Shown here: positions 1-8,667 of the stretch, in pieces | Position numbering within the stretch: position 1 is the stretch's first letter | How the letters are laid out: every line of letters starts with the position of its first letter | Assembly (NCBI RefSeq): GCF_000622145.1 | Contig: NZ_JHWH01000023.1 | Span: forward strand, 1-64,000 | Source: Paracoccus yeei ATCC BAA-599 | GTDB lineage: Bacteria; Pseudomonadota; Alphaproteobacteria; Rhodobacterales; Rhodobacteraceae | Direction: 5' to 3' | DNA: 64,000 nt | The notes under the pieces: model-generated | The model's input: only the letters and a program-made list of their open reading frames with translations | The model's database searches: none | What the model was told of the DNA's origin: nothing | Translations under genes and position numbers: made by a program

Positions 1-266
1 TTCTTCTGGCGTTTGACGAATGGCTTCACGTAGACCGGCGGGATCAGGCGCACTTCATGTCCAAACGTCTCGAAAGCGCGGCCCCAGCCATGCGCCGTCG
101 CACACGCCTCCATGGCGACAACGCACCGCGGTACCTGAGACATGAACGCAAGTAGCTGGCCACGCGAAAGCCTTTTGCGAAACACGACGGATCCGTCGTG
201 ACCGGCACCGTGCAGGTGGAAAATGCGCTTTGCCAGATCGATCCCGATAATCGTAACCTCGGACAT
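1..266 (-). CDS. IS110-family transposase, N-terminal part (cut by window edge)
   Basis: The frame starts with ATG at 266, behind a strong AGGAGGGAGC ribosome site (271-280), and runs off the left edge after 88 codons. The N-terminus reads VTIIGIDLAKRIFHLHG, the usual start of IS110/IS1111 transposases, whose RuvC-like DEDD domain has its first catalytic Asp in the GIDLAK motif. VVAMEACATAHGWGR and VRLIPPVYVKPFVK follow, also typical of this domain. These enzymes insert circular intermediates without the usual DDE chemistry. The C-terminal Tnp_20 domain with its catalytic Ser lies outside the window. Family assignment is firm; whether the element is intact cannot be told. Confidence 0.88.
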   Translation of the reverse strand, partial: MSEVTIIGIDLAKRIFHLHGAGHDGSVVFRKRLSRGQLLAFMSQVPRCVVAMEACATAHGWGRAFETFGHEVRLIPPVYVKPFVKRQK

Positions 267-453
267 GGATGCTCCCTCCTTCTGTGATGGCTTCAACACG
301 CATCACATTGGCACATTGCGATGCCGTCAGGTGGGGGCATCCACGCCATCAGAGCCCTTCCCTGTTCGACCGGCCGGCCCGGCCCGGCCTTTTGTTCGGG
401 CCGGGGCCGTCCTATATGCTGGCAGGCGAACGACTGGCCGCGAAAGGAAACCC

Positions 454-537
454 ATGTCCCGCAAAGCGACACAGCGCCTGTCCTTTTTCCTGCTGATGGG
501 GCTGGTGCTTTACGCCTCGTTCGGGGGCGCGGGCTGA
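454..537 (+). CDS. 27-residue single-span membrane peptide
   Basis: A short frame opens with ATG behind a GAAAGGAAA ribosome site and ends two bases before the ATG of the XpaC-like gene. The peptide starts with basic residues (MSRKATQRLS) and continues into a hydrophobic stretch (FFLLMGLVLYASFGGAG), so it should sit in the inner membrane with its N-terminus inside. Tight spacing and a good ribosome site suggest it is translated with the next gene. I do not recognise a named family. It could act as a leader or accessory peptide for its neighbour, but that is inference from position only. Confidence 0.5.
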   Translation: MSRKATQRLSFFLLMGLVLYASFGGAG

Positions 538-539
538 TC

Positions 540-1502
540 ATGGCGAAACGCTACACGGGCCCTCATTCACCGCAGGCCCGGCCGGACGACCGCCGCCCCC
601 TGCCCCGCCCGCGCGACCTGCGCCATCCGCTGGAATCGCGCACCCGCTGGATCACCCTCATGGCGATCCCGTTCCTGCTGAGCGCCTTCTGGCAGGGGCC
701 GCTGGGCCTGGCCGCGCATCTTGCGGCCTTCGGCGGGCTGGCGCTGGGGATGGCCCTGACGCGCGAAGGGCTGATGGCCGAAGCGGCCTATGACGCCCGC
801 CCCGTCGCCCGCCGCCCCGCCTGGCCGCGCAAGCTGTTTGGCGGCATCCTGACCGGCGTGGCGCTGGGCGTGGGCTCCTGGGTGCCGGGCGCCGAGCTTG
901 GCGCCGCCGTCATCGGCGTCGCGGGCGGCGTGCTGCACTGGCTGGCCTTTGGCCCCGACCCGATGCGCGACAAGGGGATGGAGGGCATCGACAGCGTCCA
1001 GCAGGACCGCGCCCACCGCATCATCGCCGAAGGCGAGGCGCATCTGAAGGCCATGCAGGACGCGATCCTGCGCACCGGCGACCGCCGGCTGGACGCCCGG
1101 GTCGCCATGTTCGCGGCCACCGCGCGCGACCTGTTCCAGCGCATCGAACAGGACCCGGGCGACATCGCCGCGACCCGGCGCTACATGGGCGTCTATCTGC
1201 AGGGCGCCCGCGACGCGACGGTGAAGTTTGCCGACCTTTATGCCCAGACCCGCGACCCGCGCGCGCGCCAGGATTACGAAACCCTGCTGGGCGACCTGGA
1301 ATCGCAGTTCGCCGCCCGCACCCGCAAGCTGGTCGAGGGCGACCGCGCCGACCTGGATATCGAGATCAGCGTGCTGCGCGACCGGCTGGCCCGCGAAGGC
1401 GTCCGGCCCCCTGCCCCGGCCGAGCCCTCCGAGCCGGCCGAACTCGAGCGGCCGATGACGCTCGACGACCTGCTGATCCCGCGCGAGCCGACGAGACGCT
1501 GA
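540..1502 (+). CDS. XpaC-like protein (5-bromo-4-chloroindolyl phosphate hydrolysis family)
   Basis: A 320-residue protein. The first half has about four hydrophobic segments ([66 protein letters not shown]). The second half is a soluble helical domain with [18 protein letters not shown] and [17 protein letters not shown], the pattern of the XpaC family (PF10112). Despite the historical family name, no enzymatic activity is established. In other bacteria relatives often sit beside toxic-anion resistance (TelA) genes, but none is seen here. The ATG at 540 was chosen because longer readings cross the small upstream gene. The stop overlaps the truA start by one base (TGATG), so the two are probably translationally coupled. 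Confidence 0.72.
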   Translation: MAKRYTGPHSPQARPDDRRPLPRPRDLRHPLESRTRWITLMAIPFLLSAFWQGPLGLAAHLAAFGGLALGMALTREGLMAEAAYDARPVARRPAWPRKLFGGILTGVALGVGSWVPGAELGAAVIGVAGGVLHWLAFGPDPMRDKGMEGIDSVQQDRAHRIIAEGEAHLKAMQDAILRTGDRRLDARVAMFAATARDLFQRIEQDPGDIAATRRYMGVYLQGARDATVKFADLYAQTRDPRARQDYETLLGDLESQFAARTRKLVEGDRADLDIEISVLRDRLAREGVRPPAPAEPSEPAELERPMTLDDLLIPREPTRR

Positions 1503-2278
1503 TGCCGCGTTTTGCCTTGCTGATCGACTATGACGGCACACCCTTTGCCGGTTGGCAGGCGCAGGCCGAACAGCCCAGTGTGCAGGGCGCGATCGAGGCG
1601 GCGCTGGCCCGGCTGGACCCGGGCTTTGCCCAGGGCGCGCGCATCGCGGCCGCCGGCCGCACCGACGCGGGGGTCCACGCCACCGGGCAGGTCGCCCATG
1701 CCGACCTCGCCCGCGACTGGGACCCGTTCCGCCTGTCCGAAGCGCTGAACTGGCACCTGAAGCCCGCCCCTGTCGCCATCCTGGCCGCCGCGCGCGTGGA
1801 CGAGGATTTCCATGCCCGATTCTCGGCCCAGGAGCGGCGCTACAGCTTTCGCCTGGTCGCCCGGCGCGCGCCGGTCACGCATGACCGGGGCCGGGTCTGG
1901 CAGGTGCTGAGCCCGCTGGATCTGGAGGCCATGCGCGCGGGCGCGGCGCATCTGCTGGGCCGCCACGACTTCACCACCTTCCGGTCGACCATGTGTCAGT
2001 CGAAAAGCCCGGTGAAGACGCTGGACGCCATCAGGATCGAAGAGTTTCCCATTCCGCGCGGCCGCGAATACCGCTTTCACCTGCGGGCCCGGTCCTTCCT
2101 GCACAACCAGGTGCGGTCCATCGTCGGCACGCTGGAACGGGTGGGGGCGGGCGCCTGGCACCCCGACCGCGTGGCCGAGGCCCTGGCGGCGCGCGACCGC
2201 GCGGCCTGCGGCCCGGTCTGCCCGCCGCAGGGGCTTTACCTGACCGGCGTGGGCTATCCCGCCGATCCCTTCGCCTGA
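1502..2278 (+). CDS. truA: tRNA pseudouridine(38-40) synthase TruA
   Basis: A 258-residue protein of full family length. It isomerises uridine to pseudouridine at positions 38-40 in the anticodon arm of many tRNAs. The N-terminus [18 protein letters not shown] and the catalytic block [11 protein letters not shown] (nucleophile Asp55) are textbook TruA, and the second half has [18 protein letters not shown], the usual RNA-binding strand. It starts on the last base of the XpaC-like stop codon (TGATG). It faces the sugar transferase gene with only seven bases between the stop codons and no visible terminator, so transcripts from the two sides may collide or read through. Confidence 0.97.
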   Translation: MPRFALLIDYDGTPFAGWQAQAEQPSVQGAIEAALARLDPGFAQGARIAAAGRTDAGVHATGQVAHADLARDWDPFRLSEALNWHLKPAPVAILAAARVDEDFHARFSAQERRYSFRLVARRAPVTHDRGRVWQVLSPLDLEAMRAGAAHLLGRHDFTTFRSTMCQSKSPVKTLDAIRIEEFPIPRGREYRFHLRARSFLHNQVRSIVGTLERVGAGAWHPDRVAEALAARDRAACGPVCPPQGLYLTGVGYPADPFA

Positions 2279-2285
2279 GGAGGGG

Positions 2286-3158
2286 TTATTCCGCAGGGAT
2301 GCGGTTGGCCTCGAGCGGGCTTGGCGCCACGACCGCACGGGGCGGGATCACCAGCGCATGCGCCTTGGCGGCGGTGGCATTGGCCTTGGGCGACGCCGGC
2401 ACTTTTCCCGACGGCGCCCGGCGGCGACCGCGCCCCTGCCAGTTCGGGATCAGCACGGTCATGATGGTGTGCCAGATGATCCACAGGTCCACGCGCAGGT
2501 TGCGCCGGCGCTGATAGATCATGTCGAGCCGCAGCTTTGTCGGCAGGCAGCGGCGGTAATAGGCGGCCTCGGTCGCCTCGGCGGTGGTGCAGCGCGCCAT
2601 GATGCGGTCTTCGTGGGCGTGATAGATCATCGTCGCAAGGCCGGTGACGCCCGGCCGGTCCTGCAGCACCACGGCGTAAAGCGCGGGGAACCGCTCGACA
2701 TATTCGCGCAGCGGCGGGCGCGGTCCGACAAAGCTCATGTCGCCGCGCAGGATGTTGAACAGCTGCGGCAGTTCGTCGATGCGCGTGCGCCGCAGGAAAC
2801 GCCCGACCCGGGTGATGCGCCAGTGCTTGTGCGCACCCGTCGCCCCCGAATCGCCGTCCTGGCGCAGCATGGTGCGGAACTTGAGCAGCTTGAACTGTTC
2901 CCCCGGGGCGCGCATGCGCGGCGCGACATAGAACAGCGGCCTGCCCTGCATCAGCAGCAGCACCGCCGCCACCACCACCATCACCACCGACAGCGGCACC
3001 AGCAGCACCAGCGCCAGCACGATGTCGAAGACCCGCTTGCCCGGCGTCATGCCGATCCGGCCCGAGTCCGGTTCGCGGGCGATCCAGGCAAGCTCGAACC
3101 CGGGGACCGAAGCGAGGTCACGGCGGTCGGCTTTGTCCCAATCCTGGTGAATGGTCAC
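2286..3158 (-). CDS. exopolysaccharide-type sugar transferase (ExoY/WcaJ C-terminal family)
   Basis: About 290 residues. After a short hydrophilic lead comes KRVFDIVLAL with a membrane segment (about residues 44-70), then KLLKFRTML, and RIDELPQLFNILRGDMSFVG followed by PRPP, the hallmark motifs of bacterial phosphoglycosyl transferases (PF02397). They load the first sugar phosphate onto undecaprenyl phosphate at the inner membrane. It lacks the N-terminal multi-span domain of WcaJ/RfbP and so belongs to the short ExoY type, with a basic C-terminal tail. GTG at 3158 was chosen because the longer reading overlaps the divergent stress-protein gene; an ATG some 36 codons further in is possible. 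No other polysaccharide gene is nearby, so its pathway is unknown. Confidence 0.85.
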   Translation of the reverse strand: MTIHQDWDKADRRDLASVPGFELAWIAREPDSGRIGMTPGKRVFDIVLALVLLVPLSVVMVVVAAVLLLMQGRPLFYVAPRMRAPGEQFKLLKFRTMLRQDGDSGATGAHKHWRITRVGRFLRRTRIDELPQLFNILRGDMSFVGPRPPLREYVERFPALYAVVLQDRPGVTGLATMIYHAHEDRIMARCTTAEATEAAYYRRCLPTKLRLDMIYQRRRNLRVDLWIIWHTIMTVLIPNWQGRGRRRAPSGKVPASPKANATAAKAHALVIPPRAVVAPSPLEANRIPAE

Positions 3159-3318
3159 AATGGGATTCCCGCGCTTTTGCCTGTGTGCCTTGTTTTTCGC
3201 CCTAGCATAGCGGGGCGAAAATGGGAACGAACGCAAGGGGCAAAGCGCAACGGACTTGCGCGACCGTGTCCTTTCGGCCAGTCTTTGCCCATCATCCTTG
3301 CAGCCGGTCGCCTGAAAC

Positions 3319-3774
3319 ATGCGGAAATCCCTGGTCGTTCTGGACGACACCCGCGAATGTCTGAACGCCATCCGCTTTGCCGCCATGCGCGCGGCCAAGA
3401 CGGGCGGCGGGGTGCAGGTGCTGGCCGTCATCCCCGCCTCGGAAATCCAGCATGGCATGGGCGTGGCCGAGGTCATGCGGGCCGAGGCCTATGAACGCAT
3501 CCAGGCCCATTTCGAGGTCTTTGCCAAATGGATGCGCGACCGCCCCGGGGTCGAGCCCGAACTGGTCATCCGCGAGGGCGAGCCCGCGACCGAGCTTCTG
3601 GCCCAGATCGGCGACGACCCGGAAATCGGCATCGTGGTGCTGGCCGCCTCGGCCGACAGTTCGGGGCCGGGGCCGCTGGTCACGCGCCTGATGCGCGAGG
3701 TGGCGACGCTGCCCTGCCCCATCACCATCGTGCCGGGCGACATCTCGCGCGAGCGGCTGGAAAAGATCACCTGA
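3319..3774 (+). CDS. universal stress protein, UspA family
   Basis: A 151-residue single-domain protein. It begins MRKSLVVLDDTRECLNAIRF, the typical UspA opening strand and helix, and ends with SSGPGPLVTRLMREVA followed by PITIVPG, a degenerate version of the G-x2-G-x9-G(S/T) nucleotide-binding loop. ATP binding is therefore plausible but not certain. UspA proteins are small cytoplasmic homodimers induced by growth arrest and stress. The gene is divergent from the sugar transferase (about 160 bp between start codons, presumably holding both promoters). It overlaps the next gene by one base (TGATG), suggesting coupling to the membrane protease. Confidence 0.85.
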   Translation: MRKSLVVLDDTRECLNAIRFAAMRAAKTGGGVQVLAVIPASEIQHGMGVAEVMRAEAYERIQAHFEVFAKWMRDRPGVEPELVIREGEPATELLAQIGDDPEIGIVVLAASADSSGPGPLVTRLMREVATLPCPITIVPGDISRERLEKIT

Positions 3775-4379
3775 TGGACCGCCGACTGGGCTGGATCGCG
3801 CTGGCGCTGATCCCGCCCATGGCCGGGCTGTTCCACCTGCTGTCGCTGACCCGGCATCCGTTGACGGGCTATCTGATCGGGATGGGCGTCTACTGGCTGC
3901 TGCTGATCGCGGCGCTGGTCTGGCGCGGGTGCTGGCCCTGGCGCATCGGCAGGCCGGCACGCTGGACGGTCCTGGGTTTCGCGGCGCTGCTGGGGCTTGC
4001 CCTGTGGATGGGGCGGGACTGCCTGGACCGGCTTTCCCCGCTGGTCATGGCGGCGGTCGTCGTCTCGGCGCTGCTGAACGGCTTTCTCGAGGAAGGGTTC
4101 TGGCGCGGCGCGCTGATCCCCGGCCTGGGCCGAGGCGACTGGGGCCGCGCGCTGGCGCCGCTGGGGCTGTTCGTGCTGTGGCACCTGGCGCCGATGGCGG
4201 GACAGGCGCGCATTACCCATGCCTGCAACGACGTGAACATGCTGCTGGCCGCGGCCCTGCTGGCCGTGCCCGCGATGGGGGCGCGGCTCAGTTCCGGCAG
4301 CGCGGGCGCGGGTGCCCTGGGCCACGCGGCGCTGAACCTGGCGGTCTTCTGGATCATCGCCGCCCACTCTCCGGCGTAA
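3774..4379 (+). CDS. CPBP (CAAX/Abi-type) intramembrane metalloprotease
   Basis: A 201-residue, mostly hydrophobic protein with about six membrane segments. All three hallmark motifs of the CPBP family are present: EExxxR (Glu106-Glu107, Arg111 in FLEEGFWRG), FxxxH (Phe133, His137 in FVLWH) and HxxxN (His184, Asn188 in HAALN). These residues hold a catalytic metal in the membrane in studied relatives. The substrate is unknown; bacterial members have been linked to bacteriocin self-immunity and to protein processing. It overlaps the stress-protein stop by one base, so the pair is probably co-expressed. The compact length fits a minimal Abi domain. Confidence 0.8.
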   Translation: MDRRLGWIALALIPPMAGLFHLLSLTRHPLTGYLIGMGVYWLLLIAALVWRGCWPWRIGRPARWTVLGFAALLGLALWMGRDCLDRLSPLVMAAVVVSALLNGFLEEGFWRGALIPGLGRGDWGRALAPLGLFVLWHLAPMAGQARITHACNDVNMLLAAALLAVPAMGARLSSGSAGAGALGHAALNLAVFWIIAAHSPA

Positions 4380-4453
4380 GGGGCCGCGGCGCGGGGCTCT
4401 CCCTTGACTTGGCCCCCCTCGGCTCCCCATATCCCCGGCAAAGGAGTGCCTCC

Positions 4454-5008
4454 ATGTTCATCCAGACCGAAACCACCCCGAACCCCGCCACGCTGAAGTT
4501 CCTTCCGGGCGAAACCGTTCTGGGCAGCGGGACCGCCGATTTCACCGAGGCCGGCACCGCCGCCGCCAGCCCGCTGGCGCGCCGCATCTTTGCCGTGCCG
4601 GGCGTCACGGGGGTTTTCCTGGGCTCGGACTTCGTGACCGTCACCAAGGCCGACAGCGCCGTCTGGGACCACCTCAAGCCGTCGGTCCTGGGCGCGATCA
4701 TGGAACATTACCAGTCCGGCGCCCCGGCGATCGAAGGCGTGGCCCAAAGCGCCCATAACGATCAGGCCGGTCCCGACGCCGGCATCGTCGAGCAGATCAA
4801 GGAACTGCTGGACACCCGCGTACGGCCGGCGGTGGCGCAGGACGGCGGCGACATCACCTTTCACGGCTTCGACCGCGGCGTGGTCTATCTGCACATGCAG
4901 GGCGCCTGCGCCGGCTGCCCGTCCTCGACCCTGACGCTGAAGATGGGGATCGAGAACCTGCTGCGCCACTATATCCCCGAAGTGACCGAGGTCCGGCCCG
5001 TTGGCTGA
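4454..5008 (+). CDS. NifU-family iron-sulfur cluster carrier (NfuA/Nfu type)
   Basis: 184 residues in two parts: an Nfu N-terminal domain (MFIQTETTPNPATLKFLPG, about residues 1-87) and a NifU C-terminal domain carrying the cluster-binding CxxC (Cys152 and Cys155 in GACAGCPSSTLTLK). The protein receives Fe-S clusters and delivers them to target enzymes in the cytoplasm. The domain order is the one found in alphaproteobacteria and mitochondria, not that of E. coli NfuA, whose N-terminal part is A-type-like. The start follows an AAGGAG ribosome site (4441-4446). The 3' end overlaps tsaB by eight bases. Confidence 0.93.
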   Translation: MFIQTETTPNPATLKFLPGETVLGSGTADFTEAGTAAASPLARRIFAVPGVTGVFLGSDFVTVTKADSAVWDHLKPSVLGAIMEHYQSGAPAIEGVAQSAHNDQAGPDAGIVEQIKELLDTRVRPAVAQDGGDITFHGFDRGVVYLHMQGACAGCPSSTLTLKMGIENLLRHYIPEVTEVRPVG

Positions 5009-5597
5009 CGGCCTGTCCCTGGGGTTCGACACATCGGCCGCGCATTGCGCGGCCGCTTTGGTCAGCGGCACCCGCATCCTGGCCGCCCGGCACGAGGAGA
5101 TGACCAAGGGCCAGGCCGAGCGGCTGTTCCCCTTGCTGGCCGAACTGCTGGCCGAGGCGGGCGTGGACTGGCGCGACCTGTCGGTCGTGGGCGTCGGCAC
5201 CGGGCCGGGCAATTTCACCGGCGTCCGCATCGCGGTGGCCGCCGCGCGCGGCCTGGCGCTGTCGCTGCGCATCCCCGCCGTGGGTGTCAGCGCAACCGAG
5301 GCCGCCGCCCTGGACCTGCCGCGCCCCTGCCGCGTCGCCCTGCCCGCCCGCGCGGGCGAGGTGATCTGGCAGGACTTCGGGCCCAGGGACGCCGCTGACC
5401 GGCCGGCGCAGGGGCCGCTGCACATGCTGCCACCCGGGCCCCCGATCCTGCTGCAGCGCCACCCGCCGGCGGTGGCCATCGCCCGCATCGCCCTGGCCCG
5501 GCGCGACCAGCCCGGCCTGCCCCGGCCCGCGCCGATCTATCTGCGCCCCGCCGATGCCGCCCCCGCGCGCGACCGGGGGCCGGTGATCCTGGCATGA
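5001..5597 (+). CDS. tsaB: tRNA threonylcarbamoyladenosine biosynthesis protein TsaB
   Basis: A 198-residue ASKHA-fold protein. It opens with LSLGFDTSAAHCAAALV and contains the family signature VGTGPGNFTGVRIAVA (about residues 65-80), followed by ARGLAL. TsaB is the scaffold of the TsaB-TsaD-TsaE complex that puts t6A at position 37 of ANN-decoding tRNAs. It does not itself bind ATP catalytically, in keeping with a shortened C-terminal half. The best start is a TTG at 5001, inside the nfuA-like gene; no ATG fits without losing the first strand. The 3' end overlaps the acetyltransferase gene by four bases (ATGA). The TsaB/RimI pairing is widespread in bacteria. Confidence 0.92.
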   Translation: MADGLSLGFDTSAAHCAAALVSGTRILAARHEEMTKGQAERLFPLLAELLAEAGVDWRDLSVVGVGTGPGNFTGVRIAVAAARGLALSLRIPAVGVSATEAAALDLPRPCRVALPARAGEVIWQDFGPRDAADRPAQGPLHMLPPGPPILLQRHPPAVAIARIALARRDQPGLPRPAPIYLRPADAAPARDRGPVILA

Positions 5598-5995
5598 CCC
5601 CCGCAGCCCTGGCCGCGCTGCATGCGCGCTGCTTTGCCGCCCACCCCCGCCCCTGGTCCGCGACCGAGATTGAGGGGCTGTTGGACAGCCCGCCGAATTT
5701 CCTGATCGACCTGCCACAAGGCTTCCTGATCGGCCGCGCCGTCGCCGACGAGGCCGAGCTTCTGACCCTGGCCGTCGCCCCCGAGACCCGCCGGCAGGGG
5801 CTGGCGCGCGCGCTGCTGGCCGGATTTTACGCAAGGTCGCGCGAGCGCGGCGCGGAGCGCGCCTTTCTTGAGGTGGCGTCCGACAACCCGGCCGCGCTTG
5901 CGCTTTACCGCAGCGAGGGCTGGGCCGAGGCGGGACGGCGGCGGGGTTATTACGCGCCCGGCATCGACGCGATCCTGATGGACCGGGCGCTGTAG
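5594..5995 (+). CDS. rimI: RimI-like GNAT N-acetyltransferase
   Basis: A 133-residue GNAT domain. The acetyl-CoA-binding motif A reads LAVAPETRRQGLARALL (the Q/RxxGxG/A loop), and motif B has FLEVASDNPAALALYRSEGW, with the Asn and Tyr usual in RimI. RimI acetylates the N-terminal alanine of ribosomal protein S18. The gene follows tsaB with a four-base overlap, the standard tsaB-rimI arrangement, which supports the RimI call over a generic acetyltransferase. The protein is slightly shorter than E. coli RimI (148). It is the last gene before the nucleoside transporter cluster. Confidence 0.82.
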   Translation: MTPAALAALHARCFAAHPRPWSATEIEGLLDSPPNFLIDLPQGFLIGRAVADEAELLTLAVAPETRRQGLARALLAGFYARSRERGAERAFLEVASDNPAALALYRSEGWAEAGRRRGYYAPGIDAILMDRAL

Positions 5996-6076
5996 CCGGT
6001 TGACGGACCAGGGCCCATGCGCCCTAATCCCCTGGCTCCCGGGCTGAATCGCCCGCAACAGGTTGAGGTTCGAACA

Positions 6077-7063
6077 ATGTCCCTGATGAAATCGCTGCTG
6101 GCCGGCGCCTGCCTGACCCTGATGCCGCTGGGGGCGCTGGCCGATCCGGCGCTGATCTTCGACCTGGGCGGGAAATTCGACAAATCCTTCAACGAGGCGG
6201 CCTATAACGGCGCCGAACGCTGGAAGGCCGAGACGGGCGGCAGCTACAAGGAACTGGAGATGCAGTCCGAGGCGATGCGCGAACAGGCGCTGCGCCGGCT
6301 GTCCGAAACCGGGGCCAATCCCATCGTGATGACCGGCTTTGCCTTTGGCGAGGTGCTGTCCAAGGTCGCGCCCGACTATCCCGACACGAAATTCGTCATC
6401 ATCGACGCCAGCGTGGACCAGCCCAACGTGCAGTCGATCGAGTTCTCCGAGGAGCAGGGCTCGTATCTGGCGGGGGTGATGGCGGCCAAGGCCTCGAAAT
6501 CGGGCACCGTCGGCTTTATCGGGGGCATGGACATTCCGCTGATCCACAAGTTCGAATGCGGCTATGCCCAGGGCTTCAAGGCCGCGCGGCCCGACGGCAC
6601 GCTGATCGTGAACTATGCCGGCACCACGCCCGCGGCCTGGAACGACCCGGTCAAGGGCGGCGAGCTGGTCAAGGCGCAGATCTCGCAGGGGGCGGACGTG
6701 ATCTATGCCGCGGCGGGCGCGACCGGCATCGGCGTGCTGCAGGCGGCAGCCGACGGCGGCATCCTGTCGATCGGCGTGGACAGCAACCAGAACGCGCTGC
6801 ATCCGGGCAAGGTGCTGACCTCGATGGTCAAGGGCGTGGACAACGCGGTCTACGAGGCGTTCAAGGCCGGCGCCGACCTCGCCCCCGGGCGCAAGCTGAT
6901 GGATCTGGCCTCGGGCGGGGTGTCGGTGGCGATGGACGACAACAACAAGCCCCTGGTCACGCCCGAGATGACCGAGGCCGTCGAGGCTGCCAGCAAGGGC
7001 ATCATCGACGGCTCGATCGCGGTGCACGACTACATGACCGACAACACCTGCCCGGTGCAGTGA
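6077..7063 (+). CDS. BMP-family ABC transporter substrate-binding protein (nucleoside type)
   Basis: 328 residues with a Sec signal peptide (basic start, hydrophobic core, likely cleavage in LGALA/DPAL). The mature part is a Bmp/PnrA domain: DPALIFDLGGKFDKSFNEAA, then SIEFSEEQGSYLAGVMAA and GTVGFIGGMDIPLI, the conserved blocks of this family. Studied relatives bind purine nucleosides in the periplasm. A canonical lipobox is not evident, so it is probably soluble. The stop shares one base with the ATPase start (TGATG). The following ATPase, two permeases and a nucleoside phosphorylase make a nucleoside ligand much more likely than the medium-chain lipids or other ligands reported for some relatives. 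Confidence 0.92.
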   Translation: MSLMKSLLAGACLTLMPLGALADPALIFDLGGKFDKSFNEAAYNGAERWKAETGGSYKELEMQSEAMREQALRRLSETGANPIVMTGFAFGEVLSKVAPDYPDTKFVIIDASVDQPNVQSIEFSEEQGSYLAGVMAAKASKSGTVGFIGGMDIPLIHKFECGYAQGFKAARPDGTLIVNYAGTTPAAWNDPVKGGELVKAQISQGADVIYAAAGATGIGVLQAAADGGILSIGVDSNQNALHPGKVLTSMVKGVDNAVYEAFKAGADLAPGRKLMDLASGGVSVAMDDNNKPLVTPEMTEAVEAASKGIIDGSIAVHDYMTDNTCPVQ

Positions 7064-8667
7064 TGGCGGCGCCGGAGCCCCCGGCCATCGAACTCCGGGG
7101 GATTTCCAAGGCCTTCGGCCCGGTTCAGGCGAACAAGGGCATCGACCTCAGCGTGCCGCGCGGCACCATCCACGGCATCATCGGCGAGAACGGCGCCGGA
7201 AAATCGACGCTGATGTCGATCCTTTACGGGTTCTATCGCCCAGACGCGGGCGAGATCCTGATCGGCGGCAAGCCCGTCGCCATCGCCGACAGCCAGGCGG
7301 CGATCCGCGCGGGCATCGGCATGGTGTTCCAGCATTTCAAGCTGGTCCAGAATTTCACCGTGCTGGAAAACGTCATCCTGGGGGCCGAAGACGGCGGCCT
7401 TCTGCGCCCCTCGCTGGCGCGGGCGCGCGGCGAATTGCAGCGGCTGGCGCGGGAATACGAACTGCAGGTCGATCCCGACGCGCTGGTCGAGGACCTGTCG
7501 GTCGGCCACCAGCAGCGGGTGGAGATCCTGAAGGCGCTGTATCGCCAGGCCGACATCCTGATCCTGGACGAGCCTACGGGCGTCCTGACGCCGGCCGAGG
7601 CCGACCACCTGTTCCGCATCCTGCGGGGCCTGCGGGACGAGGGCAAGACCATCATCCTGATCACCCACAAGCTGCGCGAGATCATGGAGATCACCGACAA
7701 TGTCAGCGTAATGCGGCGCGGCGAGATGGTGGCCTCGGTCCGGACCGCCGACACGAGCCCGGCCGCGCTGGCCGAGCTGATGGTCGGGCGTAAGGTGCTG
7801 CTGCGCGTCGACAAGGCCCCCGCCCGCCCCGGCGCGCCCGTGCTGGAGGTGCGCGGCCTGCGCATGGTCGATGCCCAGGGCGTCGAGCGGCTGCGCGGCA
7901 TCGACCTGACCATCCGCGCCGGCGAGATCCTGGGGCTGGCCGGCGTCGCCGGCAACGGCCAGACCCAGCTGCTGGAGATCCTCGGCGGCTATCCCGAAGC
8001 CGGCGCGCGGCTTTCGGGCGAGGTCCGGCTGAACGGCCGGGTGCTGCCGCTGGCGGGGTCGGACGCGCGCGCGCGGCGGCATGCCGGCATCGGCCATGTC
8101 CCCGAGGACCGCCAGGCCGAGGGGCTGATCCTGGAGTTCTCGGCCTGGGAAAACGTGGCCTTCGGCTATCACGACGCGCCGGAATACAACCGGGGCTGGC
8201 TGATGGACGAGGCCGCGATCCGCGCCGATGCGCAGGGCAAGATCGAGCGCTTCGACGTGCGCCCGCCCGACCCGGACCTGGCGGCGCGCAACTTCTCGGG
8301 CGGGAACCAGCAGAAGATCGTCGTCGCGCGCGAGGTCGAGCGCGACCCCGACCTGCTGCTGATCGGGCAGCCCACCCGCGGCGTCGACATCGGCGCCATC
8401 GAATTCATCCACAAGCGCATCGTGGCGCTGCGCAACGCGGGCCGGGCGGTGCTGCTGGTCTCGGTCGAGCTGGACGAGATCCTGGCGCTGTCGGATCGCA
8501 TCGCGGTGATGTTCGACGGCCGCATCATGGGCGAGCGCCGGCCGGACGAGGCCAAGACCGGCGATCTGGGCTGCCTGATGGCGGGCGTCGATCCCGCGGT
8601 GGCGCCGCCCGAAGCCGCGATCCCGCCGGCGGCCGCGCCCGGCGCCGCACCCGAGGGGGTCGCCTGA
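7063..8667 (+). CDS. nucleoside ABC importer, duplicated ATPase subunit
   Basis: 534 residues with two ABC domains in tandem. The first has an intact Walker A (GENGAGKST), signature LSVGHQQRVEILKAL and Walker B ILILDEPT. The second has a degenerate Walker A (GVAGNGQTQ), signature FSGGNQQKIVVARE and LLLIGQPTRGVDIGA. This asymmetry is normal for sugar and nucleoside importers of the RbsA/NupO type, where the first site does most of the hydrolysis. It energises the two permeases downstream. It starts on the last base of the BMP stop. Its own stop runs by TGATG into a 21-codon repeat-derived frame that bridges to the permease (see 8667-8732). Confidence 0.95.
   Translation: MAAPEPPAIELRGISKAFGPVQANKGIDLSVPRGTIHGIIGENGAGKSTLMSILYGFYRPDAGEILIGGKPVAIADSQAAIRAGIGMVFQHFKLVQNFTVLENVILGAEDGGLLRPSLARARGELQRLAREYELQVDPDALVEDLSVGHQQRVEILKALYRQADILILDEPTGVLTPAEADHLFRILRGLRDEGKTIILITHKLREIMEITDNVSVMRRGEMVASVRTADTSPAALAELMVGRKVLLRVDKAPARPGAPVLEVRGLRMVDAQGVERLRGIDLTIRAGEILGLAGVAGNGQTQLLEILGGYPEAGARLSGEVRLNGRVLPLAGSDARARRHAGIGHVPEDRQAEGLILEFSAWENVAFGYHDAPEYNRGWLMDEAAIRADAQGKIERFDVRPPDPDLAARNFSGGNQQKIVVAREVERDPDLLLIGQPTRGVDIGAIEFIHKRIVALRNAGRAVLLVSVELDEILALSDRIAVMFDGRIMGERRPDEAKTGDLGCLMAGVDPAVAPPEAAIPPAAAPGAAPEGVA

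Noticed and set aside
2358-3494. 378-codon + frame with a His-rich stretch around 2960-3010
   Set aside because: Shadow of the sugar transferase membrane segment (GTG/ATG Val and Met codons read backwards as His). No start context, no family.
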